Origin: an uncultured Prevotella sp.
GTDB lineage: Bacteria; Bacteroidota; Bacteroidia; Bacteroidales; Bacteroidaceae
DNA length: 64,000 bases
Assembly: GCA_934272845.1 (NCBI GenBank)
Contig: CAKQSF010000002.1
Location: forward strand, 113,846-177,845
Reading direction: 5' to 3'
The notes under the pieces: model-generated
Told to the model about the DNA's origin: nothing
The model's input: only the letters and a program-made list of their open reading frames with translations
Databases searched by the model: none
In this document: positions 16,473 through 25,225 of the stretch, one piece after another
How positions within the stretch are numbered: the first letter of the stretch is position 1
How the letters are laid out: every line of letters starts with the position of its first letter
Made by a program: the position numbers and the translations under genes

Positions 16473-17126
16473 TTATTCCTCGTATTCGGTAGTGTCTTTG
16501 ATTCCTGCATCGTGCAGTGCTTCGCGTCGTTCGGTACAAGTTCCGCACTTGCCACAATGTTTTTCGCCTCCTTTATAGCATGACCATGTCTCGCTGTAGT
16601 CCAGTCCAATGGCTGCACCTCGACGTGCTATGTCTGTTTTACTTATGCCTGTGTAGGGGGCGAAGATGTCTATGCCGTCGTATGTACCATTGCTTATTGC
16701 GCTGCTCATGGCGTCAACGAAGCCTGGACGGCAGTCGGGATAGATGGCATGGTCGCCAGAATGGTTGGCAAGCATTACGTGTTTCAAGCCGTTGCTCTCT
16801 GCTAACCCTGCTGCGATGGCAAGCATTATTCCATTACGGAATGGTACTACGGTAGACTTCATATTATCGTCGTTGTAGTTTCCTTCAGGTATTTCTTCGC
16901 CACCGATAAGCAGTGATGATTTGAAATACTGTTGCATGAAGTCTAATGGTATAATGATATGCTTTATGCCAAGGCGTTCGCAGTGCATCTTGGCAAAGTG
17001 TATTTCGCGCTCGTTGTGCTTGCTGCCGTAGTTGAATGTTACGGCTAGTGCTATGCGGTCTTTGTAGTCATAGAGCATGGTTACTGAGTCCATGCCGCCT
17101 GAAAGTATTATTACAGAGTCTTTCAT
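16473..17126 (-). CDS. queC: 7-cyano-7-deazaguanine synthase
   Basis: A 217-residue enzyme that makes preQ0 from 7-carboxy-7-deazaguanine with ATP and ammonia, in queuosine tRNA modification. It has the PP-loop SGGMDSVTML (about residues 9-18), FNYGSKHNEREI, and the C-terminal zinc site built from CYKGGEKHCGKCGTC (four Cys). It follows the porin gene by 21 bp in the same direction. No preQ1 riboswitch is visible in front of it, so it is probably read through from upstream. Confidence 0.95.
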   Translation of the reverse strand: MKDSVIILSGGMDSVTMLYDYKDRIALAVTFNYGSKHNEREIHFAKMHCERLGIKHIIIPLDFMQQYFKSSLLIGGEEIPEGNYNDDNMKSTVVPFRNGIMLAIAAGLAESNGLKHVMLANHSGDHAIYPDCRPGFVDAMSSAISNGTYDGIDIFAPYTGISKTDIARRGAAIGLDYSETWSCYKGGEKHCGKCGTCTERREALHDAGIKDTTEYEE

Positions 17127-17147
17127 AATAACATTTTTTATAGTCTA

Positions 17148-19457
17148 TTAGTTGTTGAAGGTCCAGACGAGTCCTGTTCTGAACACGCTACCATTGACAG
17201 GATGGTGTGGTGTGAGGAAATAATTCTTGTTACCTGAACCTGAATTGATGTGGGTCATCATGACAAAGAAACGGCATTGTTTCAACTTGAAGTTGATGTA
17301 TGCGCTGACTATTGGGTAGTTACCTATCTTTGTCTTTACTGCTTGGTTTTCTTGTACGGCATATTGTCCTAACTGTGGCAGGTATTCTTGAGCGTAATAA
17401 CTGGAGAACCAATATGCATCGGCACCGAAATGTACCTTAAGTACTTTTGCTATTTTGAAGTCCAAATACAGGTTTGTCCACAGGTTAACGGTTGGGGCGG
17501 GTAGGAGTTCGCTGTCGGAACTTTTCTGTAACGTCAGTCTGTTTTCCCAATTCAATGGTCCTGCTTTGAAGTTCTGTTCAAGCATTGCGGTGAAGAGGCT
17601 GATATTTTTAGATGATTGCCTCATGTCGGCGCTGAGGTTCGTTACCGTAGAAGATGTTGGTCGTTCGTACGTTTCAGCGAGATATACGTAGTTTTGTATG
17701 TTATCATATGCCACCCTAAGTTTTGTTCGTGTTCTTGGATAGGCAAAGATGCCCTCTATATGCGTCTGCATCTGTTTGTTAAAGCCATCGTGGTCCCACC
17801 AGAAGTGTTTAGAGTGGTAATGCCTTTGCAGGAAAGTAGGGTTTGTAAGATGATAAAACGCTTTTAATGAAACGTTCACTGTGTCCTTCCAAAATGGAAA
17901 TCTGATGTCACCTTCTCCGTCAATACGTAGGTCGCCAACGTCTTCTCCTACGAGAACTGTCTCTACGGTTGCCTTGTAATGTAATTTGTCTCCTGTAGTC
18001 TTTATTAACTGTCCGCCCACACTGAGGTCGTGTTCGTTGTATGACCCGTATGTGTTTGTCCCCAACTCAGGGAGGTTATAGTGCCTTAGTTCGTGTCCGA
18101 CAAAGAGTTTTAGCCCCATGGGCACATACTTGTTAAGCCCTTCCATCAAGGCTACGGCGAAGCGGTTACGTATGGAGTAATACTTAATGTCATCGTATAT
18201 AGAATCCCCCCATGCTTTGTCCATCTGCGCTTGATAGCGGTTGAAGTAGTAGTTGTCTGGCGTTCTATAGGCAATGTATGTTCTGTCGTTAGTGTCATAG
18301 TTCAGGGTGTGTATAAAACTGGTGACAGGAACATATATGTCTTTTACCCACGACGTATCTTTTTCCTCGTCTTTCTTTGCTTGCATTATGCTGTCGGCAG
18401 CCTGTTTCGCAAGTTCTTCTGCCTTCTTTCGCGCCTCGTCCATGACTGATTCATTAGGCAGATCGCCCACGATTACGGCGTCATCAGGTCGCCCAGAGAG
18501 TTTGCGTTGTGGTGCTTGAGAAGTTTTGTCAGTGTTTTCACTGTTTGTTGTCTTTGTTTCGTTCTCCTGCTTTGCCTTGAGTGCGAAGCGTTTTGCTTCC
18601 TTTTCTTCTTCCGTCATAGGCACTTCTTTGTGGAAACCTATGTTATATCGGTGTGACAATGTAGCGTGAAAAGCGTCGTTACGGTTCCAGTTGTCAGTCA
18701 AAATGGTTGGTATTTCGTTTGAGGAATAACTGTCTGACTGTGCTTCTGGGTGTGTGATGTATTCGTCATCGGCAATACCTCCGTTCTCGGTGTTTTTCAT
18801 GTGGTCGAAGGAGAGTATCAGATGCGCCTGATATCTCTGTCCTATGTAAGAGCCCCACATGGTGTAATCGAAGTATGCACCATTCTGATTTTGGTAGTAA
18901 CCACGTCCGTAGAGGTAGTCAAACTTAAATCCGAAGCCTGCCTCCTTGTTAATATTGGTAGCAAATATGGCTTTAAGGTGATCTTCGCCGTCAGTTTTGT
19001 CGCCGCAACTATTGTAATAAAGGTTTGTTATAGGCGAGAGGGTGTTAGTGAATAACAGTTCTGACGGTTTTGTTATGAAGTAGCCGTAGGGTTCGAGGAA
19101 CGGCATACGAGGTGTAAAATCTCGGTCGGTTGCTATGCGCGAGATACGTGGTGAGCCGAGGTTACCTGTGGTATTATATTCTCCGTACGGCCCTTCTGTG
19201 AATATTTGGTTCATCACGAGGTGTTGCGCCGTATCTGGTGTCTGCGGTGTAACATCGCCGAATTTCTCGTCAATGGTCCATACATGCAGTCCCTTAGGTA
19301 CTTTTTTATGGTTCGCTTTTAGTGAATCGAGGGCACGGTTAGGGTTGAATGTGTTATCCGTCACGGTAAACCCATCCATACTGTTGTCGTCTATCTGCGC
19401 CCATGAGGCACTGACAGAGATGAATGCCACAAGGGCTGTAAGGAGAAAATGTTTCAT
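17148..19457 (-). CDS. putative outer-membrane porin (Porin_10 family)
   Basis: About 769 residues from the ATG at 19457, which begins the signal peptide MKHFLLTALVAFISVSASWA. This start overlaps the stop of the upstream gene in an ATGA arrangement, which supports it over an in-frame ATG at 19478. The body has many aromatic amphipathic strands. A charged, low-complexity linker (KAKQENETKTTNSENTDK, then a KKAEELAKQAADS region) lies near residues 290-350. The C-terminus is strand-like (FRTGLVWTFNN). It resembles the Porin_10 family of Bacteroidetes; its substrate is unknown. Confidence 0.82.
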   Translation of the reverse strand: MKHFLLTALVAFISVSASWAQIDDNSMDGFTVTDNTFNPNRALDSLKANHKKVPKGLHVWTIDEKFGDVTPQTPDTAQHLVMNQIFTEGPYGEYNTTGNLGSPRISRIATDRDFTPRMPFLEPYGYFITKPSELLFTNTLSPITNLYYNSCGDKTDGEDHLKAIFATNINKEAGFGFKFDYLYGRGYYQNQNGAYFDYTMWGSYIGQRYQAHLILSFDHMKNTENGGIADDEYITHPEAQSDSYSSNEIPTILTDNWNRNDAFHATLSHRYNIGFHKEVPMTEEEKEAKRFALKAKQENETKTTNSENTDKTSQAPQRKLSGRPDDAVIVGDLPNESVMDEARKKAEELAKQAADSIMQAKKDEEKDTSWVKDIYVPVTSFIHTLNYDTNDRTYIAYRTPDNYYFNRYQAQMDKAWGDSIYDDIKYYSIRNRFAVALMEGLNKYVPMGLKLFVGHELRHYNLPELGTNTYGSYNEHDLSVGGQLIKTTGDKLHYKATVETVLVGEDVGDLRIDGEGDIRFPFWKDTVNVSLKAFYHLTNPTFLQRHYHSKHFWWDHDGFNKQMQTHIEGIFAYPRTRTKLRVAYDNIQNYVYLAETYERPTSSTVTNLSADMRQSSKNISLFTAMLEQNFKAGPLNWENRLTLQKSSDSELLPAPTVNLWTNLYLDFKIAKVLKVHFGADAYWFSSYYAQEYLPQLGQYAVQENQAVKTKIGNYPIVSAYINFKLKQCRFFVMMTHINSGSGNKNYFLTPHHPVNGSVFRTGLVWTFNN

Positions 19458-19732
19458 TTCTTGAATCGGAGCATGCACTCCGCCATCTTTATTGATACGG
19501 CTATTATTATCACTATTATGCCTTGGCGTGTCTCTACGCCCTCACCGAAAACACCGCTGTACATCAGTGCTCCCACTATAGCGGTAAGCATGAACAGAAT
19601 GTTGAGCACTTGTCGTATGTAAAACACTATGTCGCGTTTCTTCTCAGGCTTGGTATGTCGTGAGGGACGAACGGCTATTGTGTCACGCTCAACAGTCTCG
19701 TTATGGGCTTCAGGCTGATTTTTCTCGTCCAT
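19454..19732 (-). CDS. small two-helix membrane protein
   Basis: A 92-residue protein. A polar N-terminal third (to about residue 35) is followed by two hydrophobic helices (about 41-62 and 68-88) joined by GVFGEGVETRQG. The topology suggests a cytoplasmic tail with a helical hairpin in the inner membrane. I do not recognise a characterised family. It is translationally coupled to the porin gene by an ATGA overlap, so it may assist envelope assembly (inference). Confidence 0.75.
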   Translation of the reverse strand: MDEKNQPEAHNETVERDTIAVRPSRHTKPEKKRDIVFYIRQVLNILFMLTAIVGALMYSGVFGEGVETRQGIIVIIIAVSIKMAECMLRFKK

Positions 19733-19750
19733 TTATGTTTTTATTTTTTA

Positions 19751-19782
19751 TCAATGCCCGTAACATTTGTTACGGGCATTGA
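19751..19782. other. perfect 14-bp stem palindrome between genes
   Basis: TCAATGCCCGTAAC / GTTACGGGCATTGA with a 4-nt loop. It sits between the DUF4468 gene and the 92-residue protein gene. The minus-strand downstream sequence is A-rich, not U-rich, so a standard intrinsic terminator is doubtful. Confidence 0.6.
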
Positions 19783-19811
19783 TACTATTTGGGCTTTATT
19801 ATGAGTTATGG

Positions 19812-19889
19812 GTGGTTATATAAATTACCGCCGTTATGTAAAAACATAATTGGTACAACGATGATAATAAAGGTAATTTATAAAACCAC
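19812..19889. repeat. inverted repeat element, 18-bp arms
   Basis: GTGGTTATATAAATTACC (19812-19829) pairs with GGTAATTTATAAAACCAC (19872-19889). The central 42 bp are AT-rich. It overlaps no gene and could be a small MITE or an RNA hairpin downstream of the DUF4468 gene. Confidence 0.6.
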
Positions 19890-19902
19890 GCTTATGTCAG
19901 AG

Positions 19903-20583
19903 TTACTTTACGAGATATTCCTCGATAGTCTGGAATATCTGGTCCTTGCGGTCTATCGTCTTCGTGCGGAATTTGCGTACGCCTCCTTTCTGGAAGCCAT
20001 CCTTTTCCTTGTTTAAAGCCTCTGCGTCAGACAGCATGTCCTCTGCTGGGAATGCTCCACCACCGCGATCTTCTTCATAAATATAACTCATGTTGCGCAT
20101 GGAGATGGCACAACGACCGTCATAGCATCTTACGATCAACTGGTAGTTAAATTTAGTTTGGTCAAGAGAAAGAGGTCTGTTCTCGAACACAAGCCATTCC
20201 TGCATTGTGGCGCCTATCTCGTGGTCAACCTTGTTAACTACTGCGACTTTACTTTTGTCGGTCATGCCATTGCTCCTGCAGAATGCTTGCATGAATGTCA
20301 TCATTGAGTCGTATATCTGCTGTGCACTTTTGCCAGGCACGTTAATGGTCTTGTCCCACTGTACCTTGCCGTTAACTTCGGGGCATGCACCCTCAAGATA
20401 CTTCTTGTCAATGACCTTCTTTTCCTTGTTACGGTCAAAGAGTCCGCGCTTCTCTTTCTTCACCACTTGGCCATTGGCGTTCATGGTGTACGTTTCGTCA
20501 GGTTGTGAATAGTTTCCTACAATCTGTGCGTTTGCTGTCGCAACGAATGCGAATAATGCTATTGCCAAAGTCAGTTTCTTCAT
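19903..20583 (-). CDS. DUF4468 (TBP-like fold) exported protein
   Basis: 226 residues from ATG 20583, which starts a good signal peptide (MKKLTLAIALFAFVATANA). An upstream in-frame ATG (20640) lacks one. The middle part (GKVQWDKTINVPGKSAQQIYD...) is the DUF4468 signature, a domain with a TBP-like fold found in Bacteroidetes periplasmic proteins of unknown role. A basic, charged stretch (KKEKRGLFDRNKEKKV) links signal and domain. It follows a tiny membrane-protein gene by 25 bp. Confidence 0.8.
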   Translation of the reverse strand: MKKLTLAIALFAFVATANAQIVGNYSQPDETYTMNANGQVVKKEKRGLFDRNKEKKVIDKKYLEGACPEVNGKVQWDKTINVPGKSAQQIYDSMMTFMQAFCRSNGMTDKSKVAVVNKVDHEIGATMQEWLVFENRPLSLDQTKFNYQLIVRCYDGRCAISMRNMSYIYEEDRGGGAFPAEDMLSDAEALNKEKDGFQKGGVRKFRTKTIDRKDQIFQTIEEYLVK

Positions 20584-20608
20584 AGTAGTATAAGTTTTTG
20601 TTAGGGGG

Positions 20609-20752
20609 CTATGATACGTAGAAGTAATATAAACCCGCAAGTATCGCTATAAGTGCTAAGGTTATTACAGTGCGAATCATGCAACCCACAAATCTTTTTA
20701 CAAGGATGATGGCTATGATGATGGCCACTATACCTATTATATATTCTGTCAT
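20609..20752 (-). CDS. 47-residue membrane protein
   Basis: Starts MTEYIIGIVAIIIAI and ends LYYFYVS. Two hydrophobic helices flank a short basic loop (VKRFVGCMIR). The frame is 144 nt, stops with TAG, and lies 25 bp before the DUF4468 gene in the same direction. I do not recognise a family. The regular two-helix hydrophobic pattern with a central positive loop argues for a real protein. Confidence 0.6.
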   Translation of the reverse strand: MTEYIIGIVAIIIAIILVKRFVGCMIRTVITLALIAILAGLYYFYVS

Positions 20753-20865
20753 TACTGTTTCTTAATTATGTGAGGGCGGTTCTTCCTGTCTATACAGATA
20801 AAACTTACATTCTGTAAGCAAATGTCTATGATTTGCTTACATTTTTTATCTCGAAATATTTACGC

Positions 20866-20930
20866 GGTAATTAGTACCTGATTACAATGTAATTAGGGCT
20901 TAATTACATTGTAATTTGTACCAAATTACC
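20866..20930. repeat. TAATTAC/GGGC palindromic repeat block (copy 2)
   Basis: A nearly perfect 65-bp palindrome. The outer arms are GGTAATTAGTACC and GTACCAAATTACC. The inner arms are ATTACAATGTAATTA and TAATTACATTGTAAT around a GGGC centre. It lies between the RluA-type synthase gene and the small membrane protein gene. The 20813-20850 stretch beside it holds another stem, GTAAGCAAAT/ATTTGCTTAC. Confidence 0.75.
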
Positions 20931-20992
20931 TTGTGATTTCAATGCTTTCAGATTGTAAGTTGATACATTGCCAGATAATGGTTGTATGGAGA

Positions 20993-21895
20993 CTACATAT
21001 CCGCCTTTAGGTCTTTGTTTATAACCTCCTTAAAGTTTGGTGGTATTGGCGTGGTGAATTCCATAGGCCTGTGTGTTATCGGGTGATAAAAACACAGCAT
21101 GTAGGCATGCAGGCACAGACGGTGCAGAGGGCTGTCGCCATTACCATACTTAATATCACCACACACAGGGTGCCCCATGTCGGCAGAGTGAACACGTATT
21201 TGGTTCTTACGTCCCGTTTCAAGTCTATACTCTACCAATGAGTGAAGGGTGGAGGATTTAAGCACCTGGAAGTGGGTTACGGCATATTTACCTCCGTTGT
21301 CAACAGGCGAAGAGTATGTAACATAGGCCTTGTTGTCCTTCAGCCAGTTGGCGATAGTACCAGACTGCTCCTCCATTTCTCCGCTAACAAGTGCTACGTA
21401 TCGACGGTCGAAAACGATGTCGTGCCACTCATGCTCCAGAATTTGCTCTGTCTCCATATCCTTGGCATATATCATCAAGCCACTAGTGTCACGGTCAAGA
21501 CGATGTACTACATGGGCACGGCATTTTTGGCGTGTACGTTTAAAATAATCGTCAAGCACGGTCTTCACGTTGAGTGACGAATGCCCCGCAGCCATAGAGA
21601 GGATGCCTGGCTTCTTTTCTATCACTACGAGATATTGATCTTCGTACACTAGGCTAAGATAACGGCTCTTGAAGGTATCGTTGCGTTTAGAGTTACTCAC
21701 GCTGATACGGTCGCCAGGCGATAGAGAATAGTCAAACTGCGTAACCTGTTTGCCGTTTACCTTGATACCTCTGCCTTGCAATGTAGCCTTAATCTTGCTA
21801 CGGCTGCCTGGGAGGGTGCTAAGAAGATACTCTAGGAGAGGCATCTCTTTGTCGCAGGTGTACTGTTTGTACTCTTTTAGTCTTGGATTATACAT
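20993..21895 (-). CDS. RluA-family pseudouridine synthase
   Basis: A 300-residue enzyme that converts uridine to pseudouridine in rRNA or tRNA. An N-terminal S4 RNA-binding domain (residues ~20-75, GRGIKVNGKQVTQFDYSL) precedes the catalytic domain with the RluA motif VHRLDRDTSGLMIYAKD, whose Asp is catalytic. Later conserved blocks are RLETGRKNQIRVHSAD and HRLCLHAYML. The exact RNA target cannot be told from sequence alone. Confidence 0.92.
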   Translation of the reverse strand: MYNPRLKEYKQYTCDKEMPLLEYLLSTLPGSRSKIKATLQGRGIKVNGKQVTQFDYSLSPGDRISVSNSKRNDTFKSRYLSLVYEDQYLVVIEKKPGILSMAAGHSSLNVKTVLDDYFKRTRQKCRAHVVHRLDRDTSGLMIYAKDMETEQILEHEWHDIVFDRRYVALVSGEMEEQSGTIANWLKDNKAYVTYSSPVDNGGKYAVTHFQVLKSSTLHSLVEYRLETGRKNQIRVHSADMGHPVCGDIKYGNGDSPLHRLCLHAYMLCFYHPITHRPMEFTTPIPPNFKEVINKDLKADM

Positions 21896-21939
21896 TAATT
21901 ATAAGTATATATTTCACTGTCGGTTTATTAACACACGTA

Positions 21940-21972
21940 TATGCCGCCACAGCAGAAAGCAGCGGCGGCATA
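21940..21972. other. hairpin between pyk and RluA-type gene
   Basis: TATGCCGCC / GGCGGCATA with a 15-nt loop that holds a further small palindrome. It lies 8 bp past the pyk stop. There is no U-tract on the minus strand, so it may be a weak terminator or a 3'-end stabilising hairpin. Confidence 0.5.
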
Positions 21973-21979
21973 CATATTA

Positions 21980-23410
21980 TTATTCATAGTTAGCGAATAC
22001 TTCGCTGACTGTATTCACCTCCAACATAGATACTCCGGCAGATTTGTCAGACACACCTATATTCATATGGCCAGACAGATAAACAACCTTGTCTTCCGCT
22101 GTCACCATATTCATATTATACAGTTTACGCACGGTGTGATAGAACATCTTGTCAATCTCGTCCTTCTTAGGGAATGTAGCGATGACACCGTATGAAAGTG
22201 CAAGCCATCTCTGTAACTTGTCGTGCTTACAAATGGCAACGATAGGGTTAGGACCACGGTATGCGGCAAGGGTACGTGCATCATGACCATTCCCCGAATC
22301 GGTAAGAATACACTTAACATCCAGTTTTTTAGTCGTATCGATGGCTGCCTTGCACAGGAAGTCGCGAATGTTAGTATCAGCACCGTCAACGTCTACCTTA
22401 TGTGAATAAAGAGCACGGTCGGCTTCAGCCTGCTCCGCAATGCGAGCCATAGTGCGAACCGCTTCTACTGGGTATGCACCGCTTGCTGTCTCGCCAGAGA
22501 GCATAAGAGCATCGGTATTATTAAACACGGCTGTAGCAATATCACTAACCTCGGCACGTGTAGGACGTGGATTCTTTATCATAGTGTGCAACATCTGTGT
22601 AGCCACGATAACAGGCTTCTTTTTGAATACACACTTCTTGATAATCATTCGCTGTATGCCAGGAATCTTCTCAGCAGGAATCTCTATACCAAGGTCGCCA
22701 CGCGCAACCATGATGCCATAGCAGTTGTCTATAATCTCGTCGATATTGTCTACACCTTCCTGGTTTTCAATCTTAGAGATAATCTTAATATCAGAGTTGT
22801 GAGCATCCAGTATCTCCTGCACAGCGATGAGATCTTCCTTAGAACGAACAAAAGAATGGGCGATAAAGTCAATATCCTCCTCTATAGCCAGAAGTATATT
22901 TCTCTTGTCCTTCTCTGTAAGAGCAGGCAAATCAATGTGCTCACCAGGCACATTAACGCTCTTGTGCGAACCAAGAGTACCGTTATTCATAACTTCTGCA
23001 GTAATTTTCTTACCGTCATTCTCAACCACCTTCATGTCCAGTTCGCCATCGTCAAACAGTACGTCATCGCCAACTTTTACGTCTTTCACGAAGTCAGGAT
23101 ATGACACACAGACAGTATCATGCTCACATTCCTGTTCCGGATTGCCCACGATTGTAACTTTCTCACCAGCCTCATACGCTATAGGGGCGTCAGTTCCCGT
23201 TGTTCTTACCTCCGGACCCTTGGTATCTATCATGATACCAATATGTGGAGACACGGCTCTTACGTTGTGAATAATCTTACGCAACCCCTCAGGAGTAGCG
23301 TGAGCGGTATTCATGCGTATTACATTCGCACCAGCATCATAGAGCGATTTTATAAACTCTACCTCACATCTGAGGTCACTGACAGATGCTACAATCTTGG
23401 TCTGTTTCAT
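21980..23410 (-). CDS. pyk: pyruvate kinase
   Basis: A 476-residue glycolytic enzyme making ATP and pyruvate from phosphoenolpyruvate. It shows IRMNTAHATPEG, DTKGPEVRT (metal/ADP site), SKIENQEGVDNIDEII, MVARGDLGIEIP and the substrate loop ATQMLHTMIKNPRPTRAEV, then MLSGETASGAYP. The N-terminus (KIVASVSDLRC) is the variant usual in Bacteroidetes rather than KIVCTIGP. It is a single gene with its own promoter. Confidence 0.96.
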   Translation of the reverse strand: MKQTKIVASVSDLRCEVEFIKSLYDAGANVIRMNTAHATPEGLRKIIHNVRAVSPHIGIMIDTKGPEVRTTGTDAPIAYEAGEKVTIVGNPEQECEHDTVCVSYPDFVKDVKVGDDVLFDDGELDMKVVENDGKKITAEVMNNGTLGSHKSVNVPGEHIDLPALTEKDKRNILLAIEEDIDFIAHSFVRSKEDLIAVQEILDAHNSDIKIISKIENQEGVDNIDEIIDNCYGIMVARGDLGIEIPAEKIPGIQRMIIKKCVFKKKPVIVATQMLHTMIKNPRPTRAEVSDIATAVFNNTDALMLSGETASGAYPVEAVRTMARIAEQAEADRALYSHKVDVDGADTNIRDFLCKAAIDTTKKLDVKCILTDSGNGHDARTLAAYRGPNPIVAICKHDKLQRWLALSYGVIATFPKKDEIDKMFYHTVRKLYNMNMVTAEDKVVYLSGHMNIGVSDKSAGVSMLEVNTVSEVFANYE

Positions 23411-23454
23411 ATATTCCTTTTTCAGTTACTTTTAAAACACGTACTAATATCATG

Positions 23455-23462
23455 CAAATTTA
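23455..23462 (-). promoter_or_regulatory. -7 box of pyk promoter
   Basis: TAAATTTG on the minus strand, about 45 bp before the pyk start codon, matches TAnnTTTG. Confidence 0.5.
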
Positions 23463-23543
23463 CAGTTTTTTCCTCAATAACCCAAGAAAAATGCACAAAT
23501 AAGGTAATATTTTAATAAAACGCACACATTTTTTTTGAAATAT

Positions 23544-23574
23544 TTTGTTTTTCCAAATATTAATCGTACTTTTG
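23544..23574 (+). promoter_or_regulatory. promoter of the rseC-rnf operon
   Basis: TTTG (23544-23547), a 19-bp spacer and TACTTTTG (23567-23574) form a full Bacteroidetes consensus promoter. It gives a leader of about 60 nt before rseC. Confidence 0.75.
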
Positions 23575-23643
23575 CAATTGTAATATGGAGATTACAATTT
23601 AACAACTCGGTTTCAACAACACAACAGCAAAACGTAACCTTAA

Positions 23644-24078
23644 ATGGAACATACTGTGAACAGTAATATATCGCATTCTGGCATTGTTGACACTATCTAT
23701 GATGAGATGGTGAGGGTGCGTATTGTGCAAAGCAGTTCCTGTTCTTCATGTAAAGTAGCGTCGTATTGTTCGTCATCCGAAAGTAAAGAAAAATTTATTG
23801 ATGTGAAATGTAATAACCCTGCCCGATATAAAGTGGGGCAGAAGGTAATAGTAAGTACTGATACATCTAACGGAGCAAAGGCTGTTATCCTCGCATTTGT
23901 TATACCAGCGGTACTGTTGCTAGCCACAATTGTGGTGTGCTTACATGTAGGTATGACCGAAGGGTATGCCGCACTCATGGGCATTGCCGTGTTAGTACCT
24001 TACTATTTAGCCATATACTTCCTTAACGATACACTAAGAAAGGAGTTGACATTTACTATCACTCCCGACAGACAATAA
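23644..24078 (+). CDS. rseC: RseC/SoxR-reducing-system family protein
   Basis: A 144-residue membrane protein. The N-terminal soluble part has a C-x2-C-x5-C cluster (SSCSSCKVASYC, about residues 34-45). Two membrane helices follow (about 80-100 and 106-126). RseC proteins are encoded with RNF/Rsx complexes and take part in electron transfer or signalling linked to them. It is the first gene of the RNF operon here, 148 bp before rnfB. Confidence 0.85.
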   Translation: MEHTVNSNISHSGIVDTIYDEMVRVRIVQSSSCSSCKVASYCSSSESKEKFIDVKCNNPARYKVGQKVIVSTDTSNGAKAVILAFVIPAVLLLATIVVCLHVGMTEGYAALMGIAVLVPYYLAIYFLNDTLRKELTFTITPDRQ

Positions 24079-24125
24079 TTAATAAGAATATTATACTACC
24101 AACATATACTAACTAATACTCGGTT

Positions 24126-24153
24126 CCACATCAGTGGCAAAACACTGATGTGG
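24126..24153 (+). other. hairpin between rseC and rnfB
   Basis: CCACATCAGTG/CACTGATGTGG with a 6-nt loop and no U-tract. It lies 74 bp before rnfB. It may be an RNA stability or processing element separating rseC from rnf expression. Confidence 0.6.
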
Positions 24154-24226
24154 ATACCTAAGATATAAACGACTTTATCGTAAATAGAAAAAATACTAAA
24201 TAACTACAAAAAACTAACAAATCATT

Positions 24227-25222
24227 ATGAACTTTATTTTATCTGCAGTACTTACCCTTGGCATCATAGCCTTCATTGCAGCAGTCATCTTGTATGCCTG
24301 TTCAAAGAAGTTTGCCGTAAAGGAAGACCCACGTATTGCGCAGTTAGCCGAGATTCTTCCTCAGGCGAATTGTGGCGGATGTGGTTTCCCGGGTTGCTCG
24401 GGTATGGCTGATGCTCTGGTAAAAGGGGCAGACGCTGGTTCGCTGGAAGGATTAAACTGTCCTGTGGGCGGAGCGGAACTCATGACGAAAGTGGCAGACC
24501 TGCTTGGTATGGCGATTGCAAACAGCGCACCAAAGGTTGCCGTGGTAAAATGTAACGGTTGCTTCGCCAACAGACCAAGAACTTGTGAATATGATGGATT
24601 GAAGACCTGTTCTGCCATCAATGCTACCGGTTCTGGCGAGACTGCATGCGGTTATGGATGCCTCGGATGTGGCGATTGCGTGAAGGCTTGTGCGTTTGAC
24701 GCTATTCATATTAATGAAGAAACAGGACTACCAGAGGTAGATGAGGACAAATGTACTTCTTGTGGCGCATGCGCAAAAGCATGTCCACGACACATAATAG
24801 AAATAAGACCTAAGGGAAAAGTTATTAAAGAAAAAGCACGCCGTGTCTATGTAGCATGCGTAAATAAGGACAAAGGCCCAGTTGCCAATAAAGCATGTAA
24901 GGTTAGTTGCATAGCCTGTGGCAAATGCGCAAAGGTATGTAAGTTCGATGCTATTACTATAGAGGGTAACGTTGCTTACATAAATCCAGAAAAATGTAAG
25001 GCATGTGGTATGTGCGTCCGTGAGTGTCCGAAGAAGGCAATACACGCTACGTGGGAACTGCCAGCACTGAAACCAAAGACAGAGGCGGTGCAAAAAACTG
25101 ACGCAAACGCTGCAAAAGTACAGGTAAATAACCCAAAGACGCAAGAAATTGCCCCAAAGACGGAGGGAACAGTGGCACAACTGGGAAACGCCAGTGACGT
25201 AACTAATAACAAGGAGGCTTAA
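24227..25222 (+). CDS. rnfB: RNF complex subunit B, multi-cluster ferredoxin
   Basis: 331 residues. An N-terminal membrane helix (about 5-25) is followed by the Fe-S loop CGGCGFPGC. Then come four ferredoxin-like CxxCxxCxxxC groups: CLGCGDCVKAC, CTSCGACAKACP, CIACGKCAKVCK and CKACGMCVREC (about 145-265). The tail is Pro/Thr/Lys-rich and variable. It receives electrons from reduced ferredoxin on the cytoplasmic side of the Na+/H+-pumping RNF complex. It is followed by rnfC after 3 bp. Confidence 0.96.
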   Translation: MNFILSAVLTLGIIAFIAAVILYACSKKFAVKEDPRIAQLAEILPQANCGGCGFPGCSGMADALVKGADAGSLEGLNCPVGGAELMTKVADLLGMAIANSAPKVAVVKCNGCFANRPRTCEYDGLKTCSAINATGSGETACGYGCLGCGDCVKACAFDAIHINEETGLPEVDEDKCTSCGACAKACPRHIIEIRPKGKVIKEKARRVYVACVNKDKGPVANKACKVSCIACGKCAKVCKFDAITIEGNVAYINPEKCKACGMCVRECPKKAIHATWELPALKPKTEAVQKTDANAAKVQVNNPKTQEIAPKTEGTVAQLGNASDVTNNKEA

Positions 25223-25225
25223 CAG

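Noticed and set aside
16247..17140. PreQ1 riboswitch for queC
   Set aside because: queC follows the porin gene by 21 bp and no preQ1 aptamer-like sequence is present.
19751..19782. Intrinsic terminator call for the perfect palindrome
   Set aside because: The minus-strand downstream sequence is A-rich, with no U-tract on either strand, so it is listed only as a palindrome.
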